A stretch of 64,000 bases of DNA from CAZXYS01 sp964645005 (GTDB taxonomy: Bacteria > Bacteroidota > Ignavibacteria > Kapaibacteriales > UBA2268), in assembly GCA_964645005.1 (NCBI GenBank), contig CAZXYS010000005.1:1-64000 (forward strand), given 5' to 3'. A program made the position numbers and the translations under genes. Positions 17,374 to 26,037 of the stretch are shown one piece after another. The notes beneath the pieces were generated by a model that was not told where the DNA came from, ran no database searches, and was given only the letters and a program-made list of their open reading frames with translations. The number at the start of each line of letters is the position of its first letter. The first letter of the stretch is position 1.

Positions 17374-17913
17374 CTAATTCTTCACATGGCTCATACCCGC
17401 GTTAAAAGCTTCCTGGTTCAGGGGTATCAGCTTATGGTGCCTTTCCGGCAGCACTTCATAGAGCGCTTTTTCGATAGTTTCGACTTTCACCGTCTTCCTT
17501 GCCGCTATGAAAGCGCCCAGCACAACCATATTCATAACTTTCATGTTCTTCAGCTTCAGAGCCTCGTCACTCGCCGGAATGCCAAGGATAGTAATATCCT
17601 CGCGTGTCGGCGGCGTCAGAATATTCGCACTGTCATATATAATCGTGCCGCCCTCGACAATCTTATCTTCGAATTTATCCACCGAGGGCTGGTTCAGCGC
17701 TACGACAGTATCGAAAATTGAAATAATCGGCGAGCTTATCAGCTTGTCCGACACCTGCACGATACAGTTCGCCGTACCGCCGCGCATTTCCGGTCCGTAC
17801 GAAGGCATCCAGCAGACTTCCTTTTCTTCGATCATGCCGGCGTAAGCCAGCATCATTCCCATCGACAGGACACCCTGTCCGCCGAATCCTGCAAAAATCG
17901 CTTCCTCTTTCAT
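17374..17913 (-). CDS. korC: 2-oxoacid:ferredoxin oxidoreductase, gamma subunit
   Basis: The 179-residue gamma subunit begins FAGFGGQGVLSMGMMLAYAG, the family glycine-rich opening, followed by PSYGPEMRGGTANC. In the complex it helps close the CoA-binding and TPP site formed with alpha and beta. It is last in the operon D-A-B-C, 1 base after korB. The operon ends in the bidirectional terminator. Four separate subunits fit either a 2-oxoglutarate (Kor) or branched-chain 2-oxoacid (Vor) enzyme. The exact substrate is not decidable by eye. Confidence 0.9.
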   Translation of the reverse strand: MKEEAIFAGFGGQGVLSMGMMLAYAGMIEEKEVCWMPSYGPEMRGGTANCIVQVSDKLISSPIISIFDTVVALNQPSVDKFEDKIVEGGTIIYDSANILTPPTREDITILGIPASDEALKLKNMKVMNMVVLGAFIAARKTVKVETIEKALYEVLPERHHKLIPLNQEAFNAGMSHVKN

Positions 17914-17914
17914 A

Positions 17915-18721
17915 TTACTTCACCTCCGGAACTTTAAGGTCGCCAAGCGGATAGAACGGTATCATCTTTTCCGCGACAAATTTGTTCGACTCTACCGGTG
18001 TCATCTTCCAATTTGACGGACAATTCGACACAATCTCTACCAAACATGTTCCAAGCTCCTGCTGCTGATATTGCAGCGCCTTTTGCAGAGCTTTCTTTGC
18101 CTTACGAGTATTCTTCGTTGTATGCACCGATTGGCGCGTAACATAAGCCGTACCCGGTAGCTGCGCCGCCACATCGGTTATCTTGAACGGATGTCCCATG
18201 ACTTTCACATCTCTTCCGTACGGCGAGGTTGTAGTCTCCATGCCGGGAAGAGTCGTCGGCGCCATTTGTCCGCTTGTCATCCCGTAAATTCCGTTATTTA
18301 TGAATATTATAAGAAAATTCTCTCCGCGGTTGCACGCATGGATAGTCTCGGCGGTACCTATCGCCGCCAGATCGCCGTCACCCTGATAAGTGAAGACTAT
18401 CTTATCCGGCAGCATTCTCTTAATGCCGGTAGCGACAGCGCAGGCTCTACCGTGCGCTGCTTCCTGCATATCCACATTCATGTAATAATACGCAAAAACC
18501 GAGCATCCTACCGGCGCCACGCCGATCGTATCATGCTGCAAATCCATTTCTTCCATAAGCTCCATAAAGATCTTATGGACGGTGCTGTGCCCGCAGCCGG
18601 GGCAGTAGTGCATATGTTTATCAAAAAGCGCAGAGGGCTTCTGATAAACCAGATTCTCTTCCTGACGCAGATCTTCTACTGTCAAGCCAGTTTCCGGATC
18701 TAATACGACATTTTCAGTCAT
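17915..18721 (-). CDS. korB: 2-oxoacid:ferredoxin oxidoreductase, beta (TPP-binding) subunit
   Basis: Binds thiamine diphosphate and carries the catalytic core: HMHYCPGCGHS near residue 40, TYQGDGDLAAIG with the metal-binding GDGD, and INNGIYGMTSGQMAPTT. It has 268 residues, the usual length. With korA, korC and the ferredoxin it oxidises a 2-oxoacid plus CoA to acyl-CoA and CO2, reducing ferredoxin. The start lies 3 bases after korA. Such enzymes are oxygen-sensitive in most hosts and can run in reverse for CO2 fixation when ferredoxin is reduced. Confidence 0.93.
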   Translation of the reverse strand: MTENVVLDPETGLTVEDLRQEENLVYQKPSALFDKHMHYCPGCGHSTVHKIFMELMEEMDLQHDTIGVAPVGCSVFAYYYMNVDMQEAAHGRACAVATGIKRMLPDKIVFTYQGDGDLAAIGTAETIHACNRGENFLIIFINNGIYGMTSGQMAPTTLPGMETTTSPYGRDVKVMGHPFKITDVAAQLPGTAYVTRQSVHTTKNTRKAKKALQKALQYQQQELGTCLVEIVSNCPSNWKMTPVESNKFVAEKMIPFYPLGDLKVPEVK

Positions 18722-18724
18722 TTT

Positions 18725-19792
18725 TTAACCCTCCTTAGCTACATTTTTTTCAAAATAATCGAGAATTTCATCAGGCGATGGGATAATACCGCCCATTCTT
18801 CCGTAAAAATCAACGTTGACCTGTCCGCTGACAGAGAGTCTTACATCTTCTATCATCTGTCCTGCGTTCAGTTCAACGTCCAGTATTCCTTTGAGTTTTG
18901 GCGCATATTTCTGATACACTTCCGAGGGGAAGGGCCAGACCGACTGTGGTCTTATCAAGCCTGCTTTATACCCCTTATCTCGTGCCATTTCCATTGCCTT
19001 CATACATATTCTCGCGCCGAGTCCGTAACCTGTGAAGATATATTCAGCATCTTCGGTTTGCATTTCCTGCCAGCGTTTCTCTTCGGCTTGTATTTGCTTG
19101 TATTTCTTTTGCAGCCTGTGGTTAACTTCTTCCATCTCTTCCGGTTGAATGAAAAGGGATGTAATATATCTTCTATCGCCGTTTCTCGGTTTTCCTGTGG
19201 TTGCCCATGGATAATCGGGCTGTTTTCTATCTATCTGATCGAAGAGTTCGACCTTTTCCATCATCTGCCCTATTGCTCCATCTGCGAGGATCATCGCCGG
19301 ATTCCTGTATTTCTCGGAAAGTTCGAATCCAAGCTTAACATAATCCACCATTTCCTGGACACTGTACGGCGCCAGCACGATCAAATGATAATCGCCGTGT
19401 CCGCCGCCTTTTGCTGCCTGAAAATAATCACCCTGAGCGGGCTGAATAGTTCCAAGTCCCGGACCGCCTCTGTTGATATTCGCCAGCAGGCAGGGAAGCT
19501 CCGCTCCCGCCATGTAGGAAAGTCCTTCCTGCATCAGGCTAATGCCCGGACTGGATGAAGTGGTCATAACTCTTCTGCCTGTGCCGGCAGCGCCGTATAT
19601 CATATTTATCGAAGCAACTTCGCTTTCAGCCTGAAGTATTGTCATCCCGGTGCGCTTGGTGGCTTCCCGGGCAAGGTACTCCAGCACTTCCGACTGCGGC
19701 GTTATCGGGTAGCCGAAAAACGCGTCGCAGCCTACGCGAATCATCGCCTCAGCAAGCGCTTCGTTACCTTTCATTAATCTAAGTTCGCCCAT
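18725..19792 (-). CDS. korA: 2-oxoacid:ferredoxin oxidoreductase, alpha subunit
   Basis: A 355-residue alpha subunit of the VorB/KorA type. GNEALAEAMIRVGCDAFFGYPITPQSEVLEY opens the pyrimidine-binding domain. EVASINMIYGAAGTGRRVMTTSSSPG contains the Glu that activates TPP, and a long transketolase C-terminal-like domain follows. The second gene of the operon, 27 bases after the ferredoxin gene. The family member annotated as 3-methyl-2-oxobutanoate dehydrogenase VorB looks closest by memory, which would favour branched-chain substrates. 2-Oxoglutarate is equally possible. Confidence 0.92.
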   Translation of the reverse strand: MGELRLMKGNEALAEAMIRVGCDAFFGYPITPQSEVLEYLAREATKRTGMTILQAESEVASINMIYGAAGTGRRVMTTSSSPGISLMQEGLSYMAGAELPCLLANINRGGPGLGTIQPAQGDYFQAAKGGGHGDYHLIVLAPYSVQEMVDYVKLGFELSEKYRNPAMILADGAIGQMMEKVELFDQIDRKQPDYPWATTGKPRNGDRRYITSLFIQPEEMEEVNHRLQKKYKQIQAEEKRWQEMQTEDAEYIFTGYGLGARICMKAMEMARDKGYKAGLIRPQSVWPFPSEVYQKYAPKLKGILDVELNAGQMIEDVRLSVSGQVNVDFYGRMGGIIPSPDEILDYFEKNVAKEG

Positions 19793-19819
19793 GTCAACTC
19801 CTGTTTATCCTATTAGTTA

Positions 19820-20059
19820 TTAACTTTTCTTAGCTTTTTTCAAAGATTTTCTGTACACCTTTATGCATGCATCCGGGCAGATTATTGCGCAGTTAACGCA
19901 GCCCGTGCAGCTATGATTCACCGTGACGGCATATCTGTAACCCTTCTGGTTGATCTTGTTCGACATCGCAAGGGTTTCCTCGGGACATGCCTCTATGCAT
20001 AGTTCACAGCCTTTGCACTTTTCTATATCTATTATTACATCGCCGACTACTTTAGCCAT
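19820..20059 (-). CDS. korD: 2x[4Fe-4S] ferredoxin subunit of the 2-oxoacid oxidoreductase
   Basis: A 79-residue protein with two complete cluster motifs, CKGCELCIEACP and CTGCVNCAIICP. It is the delta subunit that passes electrons to free ferredoxin. The basic tail (KSLKKAKKS) may dock to partners. It is first in the operon, with AAAGG 9 bases before the ATG. Confidence 0.92.
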   Translation of the reverse strand: MAKVVGDVIIDIEKCKGCELCIEACPEETLAMSNKINQKGYRYAVTVNHSCTGCVNCAIICPDACIKVYRKSLKKAKKS

Positions 20060-20414
20060 AGTTCAAACCTTTTAATTTATTACAAATCAAGAAAATATAC
20101 ACTTTGTTAAAGAACAACAATTGGAATACATAATTATTCACTATATTCAAAATCAAAGTTACAAATAAAATATCGTATTTCAAAGTAAATAGACGTATCG
20201 TATATTGAAAAAAGTTCTTGATTTGAATGAACTTATAATTTTGTAAAGTTAGTCATTCGTAAAATATTTATTAGGGCGTGCTAACTCAATTTTATTTAAT
20301 TTATAAAAGATTGAAATTTTTATTAGTTATAATATTAATTATTTGGTTAATTTGTTGCTCAAAATGCTTGCTCATCACAACATTTAAGAAACACATTGCT
20401 AATACAAAATTCAA
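20060..20414. other. AT-rich intergenic region with the kor promoter
   Basis: No gene is seen in these 355 bases between purM and korD, both on the minus strand. On the minus strand TATATTTTC (20099 to 20091), preceded by a TTG about 18 bases upstream, is a weak candidate promoter for the kor operon. Confidence 0.4.
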
Positions 20415-21410
20415 TTAATCTCTTATAACTTTACCAATTACGACCGGTCTTTCACTTGAAATCATTTCCATAATTTCGTCGGCATTTCCTTTATCCGCGA
20501 TAAGAATCATACCTATCCCCATATTGAAGGCATGCCGCATTTCCTCATCATCGACATCCCCGGTCTTTTGAATTAAGTCGAAAATTGGCAATGGTTTCCA
20601 CGAATTCCAGTCGATCTCTGCGGCAGTACCTTCAGGAAGTATCCTGATAGTATTGCCGATAATTCCGCCTCCGGTTATATGCGATATCCCATTCAGCAAA
20701 TCCTTTTCCAGCGATGGTTTAGCCGTGTGTAAATACGATCTGTGAACTTCTAACAGCGCTTCGCCGACAGTCTTGCCTAATTCTTCAATATGCTGATCTG
20801 CCTTATACCTGTCAAAAAGCACCTTCCGTGCAAGAGAATAGCCGTTAGTATGCAGACCAGTCGAAGGCAGCCCTATCAGCACATCCCCCGGCTTAATGCT
20901 TTTCCCGTCAATGATCTTCTTCTTCTCGACGACACCTACTATCGTCCCCGAAAGATCATATTCTCCTTCTCCGTAAAAATCAGGCATTTCGGCAGTTTCA
21001 CCGCCGATCAGTGCGCAACCGTTCTCCTTGCAGGCTTTGACAAATCCGCCTATCAACTGTTCCGCATTATCCGGGCTGAGTTTACCTGTGGCAAAATAAT
21101 CCATAAAGTAGAGCGGTTCCGCCCCGCTGCAGAGAATATCATTCACGCAGTGATTCACAAGATCCTGCCCGACAGTATCATGCCGTCCGGTCATGAACGC
21201 GACTTTCAGCTTCGTCCCGACACCGTCAACACTCGATACCAGCACCGGATGCTCATACCCGGGAAAGCTCGCATCGAAAAATCCGCCGAAAAGCCCTATC
21301 TCCGCCAGAACTTCTTTGCGGAAGGTAGATTTCACCATCGGTTTAATTCGATTAACAGTTTCATCTCCGGCTTCGATGTCAACGCCGGACGCTTTATAAG
21401 TTATTCCCAT
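20415..21410 (-). CDS. purM: phosphoribosylformylglycinamidine cyclo-ligase (AIR synthetase)
   Basis: ATP-dependent closure of the imidazole ring in de novo purine synthesis, in the cytoplasm. The product has 331 residues. Key segments are TYKASGVDIEAGD at the start, SSVDGVGTKLKVAF, CVNDILCSGAEPLYFMDYFATG, GCALIGGETAEMPDFY and IGLPSTGLHTNGYSLAR, all in the family order. It stands alone here, as a single gene divergent from the Kef-type antiporter. Confidence 0.96.
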   Translation of the reverse strand: MGITYKASGVDIEAGDETVNRIKPMVKSTFRKEVLAEIGLFGGFFDASFPGYEHPVLVSSVDGVGTKLKVAFMTGRHDTVGQDLVNHCVNDILCSGAEPLYFMDYFATGKLSPDNAEQLIGGFVKACKENGCALIGGETAEMPDFYGEGEYDLSGTIVGVVEKKKIIDGKSIKPGDVLIGLPSTGLHTNGYSLARKVLFDRYKADQHIEELGKTVGEALLEVHRSYLHTAKPSLEKDLLNGISHITGGGIIGNTIRILPEGTAAEIDWNSWKPLPIFDLIQKTGDVDDEEMRHAFNMGIGMILIADKGNADEIMEMISSERPVVIGKVIRD

Positions 21411-21481
21411 ATTTTTGCATATTTTTTATTAAATTCATATTTAAAAAAATACAATTTCTCAAAAATTAAAATAATAAAAAA

Positions 21482-23194
21482 ATGGATTTAAGATTTTTTA
21501 CAGAAATAGTCATAATTTTATCTGTATCGGTCGGAATCGTATATATTTTCAATAAGTTAAAGCTGCCGTCGATTATCGGCTTCCTTCTGACGGGCATATT
21601 AATTGGTCCGAACGTCCTCCAGTTCATTCATTCGAAGCACGAAGTCGAGATCTTCTCGGAAATAGGCGTGGTCCTTATTCTATTTACTATCGGCATCGAA
21701 TTTTCCCTGAGAAAACTCCTCCGCCTCAAGAAAGAGATACTTATCGGCGGCGCCATGCAATTTATTGTCAGCGCTGCGGTTATAACGGCGGTTTCCATGC
21801 TCTTTTTCAATCTGCCGATGAATGAATCTCTTTTCATCGGTTTTCTCGTGGGACTAAGCAGCACCGCTATAGTCCTGCGAATCCTTCAGAAAAAAGCCGC
21901 CCTTGACACCCCGCACGGCAAAATATCTCTTAGCATTTTGATATTCCAGGATCTCGCCATAGTCCCGCTGATACTCTTCACGCCGTTGCTGGCAGGCACT
22001 TCGCTCGATGTCTGGGGCGATATAGCAAACCTGTTAATCAAACTCGCCATTTTGGCAGTAATCCTGATTGTTCTTGGAAAGTGGGTGATCCCCTTCATTT
22101 TGAACCGCATAGTACATACCCGCAACAAAGAGCTATTCCTCATTAGCGTTATCCTGATCTGCCTGCTGATTGTCTGGATAACGCATTTATTCGGCGTTTC
22201 CATAGCGCTGGGGGCGTTCATCGCAGGTTTGATAATCTCCGAGACCGATTTCAGCTACCAGGCGCTCGGTAACATTATTCCGTTCAAAGAGCTATTCTCC
22301 GGCTTTTTCTTCGTGTCGGTGGGCATGCTCTTCAATCCCATGGCATTTATAGACAATTTAGGCATAATTCTCATTCTGCTTGTCACAGTCATGTTAGTGA
22401 AGATCGTCGCCGCAAGCTCCGCCTCATTGCTGCTCGGCTACCCGATGAAGACCTCGCTGCTGGTAAGCTTCACCATCTTCCAGATAGGCGAATTCTCATT
22501 CATCCTCTCCAAAACCGGCTTGGAAAGCGGCTTACTCGGCGGCGAGCATTACCAGCTTTTCCTTGCTATCGCCATAATCACAATGATAATGACACCGTTC
22601 CTCATAGAAGCAGCGCCGAAAGGCTCGGAAATGATGACAAACATCCTGCCGTTCAAAAAGTTCGAAAGCGCCGATACGCAGGAACTGCCTGCCGGGAAGC
22701 TCGAGAACCACCTCATCATCATCGGCTACGGCTTTAACGGGAAGAATCTTGCGAACACGGCGGAATACTACAACATAACCTCAGTCATCATCGAGATGAA
22801 TCCCCAGACCGTCAAGCGCGAAAAAGCCCGCGGCAGGAACATAATCTACGGCGACGCCGCCAACGAGACCGTCCTCGACCACGCCGCCATAAAATCCGCC
22901 GCAATAGCGGTGATAGTCATCTCGGACATGGAAGCCACCCGCAAGATTGTCGAAAAAATCAAAGAGCTAAATCCGGCGATCCACCTTATCGCGCGCACCC
23001 GCTTCGTCACCGAGATAGCCCGTCTCCACGACCTCGGCGCCGACGAAGTCATCCCCGAGGAATTCGAGACCTCGCTCAAACTCTTCGACAAGGTCCTCAT
23101 TCGCTACAACGTTCCCGAGCACGCCATCGAAAGCCTTATAGCCGAATTCCGCGAAAAAGACTACGAGAAACTGAGAAGAGGGGATGGGAATTGA
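21482..23194 (+). CDS. Kef-type K+/H+ antiporter of the CPA2 family with RCK domain
   Basis: A monovalent cation:proton antiporter in the inner membrane. Its 570 residues comprise about 12 membrane segments over the first 390 residues (LLTGILIGPNVLQFI, LFTIGIEFSLRKL, FQDLAIVPLILF). These are followed by a cytosolic RCK-N/TrkA-N domain opening HLIIIGYGFNGKNLANTAE, which binds a nucleotide and controls the pore. A TrkA-C module is not apparent: the protein ends about 40 residues after the Rossmann domain. It could serve potassium homeostasis or pH control. No partner subunit (KefF/G) is nearby. Confidence 0.9.
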   Translation: MDLRFFTEIVIILSVSVGIVYIFNKLKLPSIIGFLLTGILIGPNVLQFIHSKHEVEIFSEIGVVLILFTIGIEFSLRKLLRLKKEILIGGAMQFIVSAAVITAVSMLFFNLPMNESLFIGFLVGLSSTAIVLRILQKKAALDTPHGKISLSILIFQDLAIVPLILFTPLLAGTSLDVWGDIANLLIKLAILAVILIVLGKWVIPFILNRIVHTRNKELFLISVILICLLIVWITHLFGVSIALGAFIAGLIISETDFSYQALGNIIPFKELFSGFFFVSVGMLFNPMAFIDNLGIILILLVTVMLVKIVAASSASLLLGYPMKTSLLVSFTIFQIGEFSFILSKTGLESGLLGGEHYQLFLAIAIITMIMTPFLIEAAPKGSEMMTNILPFKKFESADTQELPAGKLENHLIIIGYGFNGKNLANTAEYYNITSVIIEMNPQTVKREKARGRNIIYGDAANETVLDHAAIKSAAIAVIVISDMEATRKIVEKIKELNPAIHLIARTRFVTEIARLHDLGADEVIPEEFETSLKLFDKVLIRYNVPEHAIESLIAEFREKDYEKLRRGDGN

Positions 23195-23555
23195 CATAGA
23201 AAAAAGAAAATTTAATCTGAATGTATTAATGGTCACTTTAACTATAAGTATTTGAATAGACTGGAAAATCTAATATGAGTATAGTTCATTTAAATGCCTA
23301 AACGCTAATTCAATAGCAGTTTTTAAATCAATAATATGCATTTTACACTCCGTTTTATTTTTACTGACGCTAAATATAATAATAATTTATGTAATTATTT
23401 TAAACAAAAATCATTATTCAATTCCTCACTTCCCAAACTCCACCAGAAAAATATCCTTCTTACTCCGCGGAATATTATTAACTCCGTAATTATCCAGGGC
23501 GCTAATAATATCGCCCGAGACCTTATTTTCTATATCATTATATATCACAAACCTT
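23195..23555. other. intergenic region between convergent genes
   Basis: AT-rich DNA between the antiporter and fused E1 genes. No terminator hairpin is obvious. On the minus strand it contains the possible small reading frame listed at 23426-23548. Confidence 0.5.
23426..23548 (-). CDS. possible 40-residue small protein downstream of fused E1
   Basis: A frame from GTG 23548 reads VIYNDIENKVSGDIISALDN... and ends VEFGK at a TGA. It begins 7 bases after the E1 stop, with AGAAGG just ahead of it. The composition looks protein-like, with regular hydrophobic spacing, unlike the surrounding AT-rich DNA. I do not recognise it. It may be a tiny gene or the tail of a lost one. Confidence 0.3.
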   Translation of the reverse strand: MIYNDIENKVSGDIISALDNYGVNNIPRSKKDIFLVEFGK

Positions 23556-25751
23556 CTAAAACTCCAGCAGCTTCCTCAAATCCGCCCCAATCTTTTCTTC
23601 ATTGGGCAGGACGTCTTTTTCGTAAGCCGGGGCGTAAGGGATGTGGCTGTGTTTGCCGGCGTGGCGCATGACGGGTGCATCAAGGTCCTTGAATGCATGC
23701 TGGCTTATCACCGCCGATATCTCCGCGCCGAAGCCAAGTGTTTCCGTATCTTCGTGTACGACCATGACTTTGTTGGTCTTGGCTACTGATTCCAGCACCA
23801 TCTCTCTGTCCCACGGAATTATTGTTCTGAGGTCAATTATTTCAATGGTCTTGCCGGTGCCGCGTTCAATTTTCTTGACTGCGTTGAGGGAATCGCGGCA
23901 GCTCATACCCCATGTGACTATTGTCGCGTCATTTCCCCGCTTCACATATTTCCCTTTTCCGAAGGGTAAGAGGTAGTTTTCATCCGGCTCAAGAGAAGTG
24001 GAATAGGGCAGGCGGTACATTCCCTTATGCTCAAGGAACAGCACCGGATCCTGAATGCGGCAGGCAGTTTTTAGCAAGCCCTTGGCATCAGCGGCGGTGC
24101 TCGGATAAGCTATGAACAAGCCGGGAATATGAGCGAAATTCGCCTCAATATTCTGAGAGTGGCACAAACCGCCGTGGATATAGCCGCCGACCGGCACGCG
24201 AATCACCACAGGCGCCGAGAAACCGCCATTCGAGCGGTAGCGCATAGTCGACAGTTCATTTTTAATCTGGTGATATGCGGGCCAGATGTAGTCGCCGAAC
24301 TGTATCTCTACCACCGGCTTCCATCCGCGGACAGCCAGCCCGAGCGCTACACCTGCGATCGAAGCTTCCGCCAGCGGTGAGTTGAAAACCCTGTCCTGTC
24401 CGTAAGCATCTGTCAAGCCTTTCGTAGCAGTGAAAACCCCGCCTTTGGGATCCTCTATATCCTCGCCGAATATAAGCATCTTATCGTTGAAATTCATCTC
24501 TTCGTGCATAGCGTGCCTGATAGCATCAACCATCACCGCTTTGTCTTTGCCTTCCGGCTCGCCTTCGACGTAGTCCAGTTCTCTGGTTTCTTCAGGCGCA
24601 TAGATATGATTGGCAGAATCTTCCGGTTTAGGATCGTCGAGTTCCATCACTTTATCAATAGCATCACTGATTTCCTGGCGGATATTTTCTCCCAGTTCGT
24701 CGATTTCTTCCTGCGCAGCTAATTCATTTTCAATGAGATAGCTAACTAAATTTTTTATCGGATCTTTCTTTTCCTTTGCCTGCTCGAGTTCTTCCTGCGG
24801 TCGATATTTCCTGTGATCGTCGCTGGAAGAGTGCGGCAGCAGCCTTTCCACAATCGCGTGCAGCAGCACCGGTCCCTTGCCTGCACGGATGTGCTCGACG
24901 GCTTCCCGTGCGGCTTTCAGCGATTCGAAGTAATTCGTTCCGTCGAAAGTTTTCATCTTCAGGTTGGCGTAGCAGCAGAAGCTGTGCCCGACCGTCGAGC
25001 CCATCGACTGCCGCTCGCGTGGTACTGATATGGCATAACCATTATCCTGAATATGGAAAAGCGCCGGCAGCTTCTCTCTGGAAGCCCAGTTGACGGCTTC
25101 GTAGAACTCGCCTTCGCTGGTGGCTCCTTCACCGCCGCTGATATAAGTCAGATCATCGGAAGCATTTTTTCTCGCTGCCAAAGCTGTACCCACGCCGTTA
25201 AGGAACTGCGTGCCTGTTGGCGAGGACTGCGTCGGCTGATTCAATCCGGGATGACCGTAATGATTGGGCATCTGCCTGCCGCCGGTAGCCGGATCATCTG
25301 GTTTTGCCAGCGCCAGCATGAAAAATTCTTCCGGTTTGTACCCGAGAGAATACATGTAGGCTGAATCACGGTAATATGTCCAGCCCCAGTCATGTCCAGG
25401 CTTCATCGAAAAGCCGATAGCCGTCTGGGCGGCTTCGTGCCCGCTGCCTCCGATATGGAAGAATGCCTTACCCTGTTTCAGAAGCGTCAATTGCTTCTCG
25501 TCGGAATAACGGGCAAGCATCATATTTCTCAATGCTTTAAGCATATCTTCCTTAGACAGGTTCAGTTCTTTGTGTGGTTTCATATTCTTTTTGAGTTGTA
25601 CGGTATCTACCGAGCAGCCCGGCCCCATATTTTGCTGGCAAGGTGAGCCGTCTTTTGCATTTTCTATATTTTCGAGGATTTGTTTATTTTGGTCGTTTGT
25701 TTTCTTCTGTTTTGTGTTCTTTTTATTCTTAGTATTTTTTGTTTTAGCCAT
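23556..25751 (-). CDS. 2-oxoacid dehydrogenase E1 component, fused alpha and beta subunits
   Basis: Thiamine-dependent decarboxylation of pyruvate or a branched-chain 2-oxoacid and acyl transfer to lipoyl-E2. Length is 731 residues. The N-terminal about 45 residues are Lys/Asn-rich low complexity and probably disordered. The alpha part (about 65-360) carries the TPP motif GGEGATSEGEFYEA ... DNGYAIS and the phosphorylation-loop-like HSSSDDHRKY. The beta part (about 405-731) has FGEDIEDPKGGVFTATKGL, SPLAEASIAGVALGLA and DLRTIIPWD. Fused E1 subunits are known in Bacteroidota and relatives. No E2 or E3 is adjacent. It gives the cell an NAD-linked route besides the ferredoxin-linked enzyme at 17-20 kb. 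Confidence 0.92.
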   Translation of the reverse strand: MAKTKNTKNKKNTKQKKTNDQNKQILENIENAKDGSPCQQNMGPGCSVDTVQLKKNMKPHKELNLSKEDMLKALRNMMLARYSDEKQLTLLKQGKAFFHIGGSGHEAAQTAIGFSMKPGHDWGWTYYRDSAYMYSLGYKPEEFFMLALAKPDDPATGGRQMPNHYGHPGLNQPTQSSPTGTQFLNGVGTALAARKNASDDLTYISGGEGATSEGEFYEAVNWASREKLPALFHIQDNGYAISVPRERQSMGSTVGHSFCCYANLKMKTFDGTNYFESLKAAREAVEHIRAGKGPVLLHAIVERLLPHSSSDDHRKYRPQEELEQAKEKKDPIKNLVSYLIENELAAQEEIDELGENIRQEISDAIDKVMELDDPKPEDSANHIYAPEETRELDYVEGEPEGKDKAVMVDAIRHAMHEEMNFNDKMLIFGEDIEDPKGGVFTATKGLTDAYGQDRVFNSPLAEASIAGVALGLAVRGWKPVVEIQFGDYIWPAYHQIKNELSTMRYRSNGGFSAPVVIRVPVGGYIHGGLCHSQNIEANFAHIPGLFIAYPSTAADAKGLLKTACRIQDPVLFLEHKGMYRLPYSTSLEPDENYLLPFGKGKYVKRGNDATIVTWGMSCRDSLNAVKKIERGTGKTIEIIDLRTIIPWDREMVLESVAKTNKVMVVHEDTETLGFGAEISAVISQHAFKDLDAPVMRHAGKHSHIPYAPAYEKDVLPNEEKIGADLRKLLEF

Positions 25752-26037
25752 ATCTATTTCTCTATTATCCCGGAATGCTAATTTAAAACAAGATAATTAC
25801 AAAATATATAAATTATTGATATTATTTATAAATTTACTGCAATTTACGGTAATTAAAAAAAATTATTTTATTAACAAAAACTCGGAAAATCTGATATTTA
25901 GATTGTATTTTTATTATAAATGCTTTATTTTGGGTGGTTAGAAAATTCTTAAATATTTGATTTCAAACAACTTTCTTATTTGATAGTCAATCTCACTTAA
26001 TTATTATAATAATGCGCACTTATATAGATGATTTTAA

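Noticed and set aside
17374..20059. Pyruvate:ferredoxin oxidoreductase
   Set aside because: The separate alpha subunit looks closer to the VorB/KorA type by sequence memory. The substrate was left open.
23336..23671. Plus-strand protein of 111 residues
   Set aside because: It overlaps the end of the fused E1 gene on the opposite strand and its composition is not protein-like.
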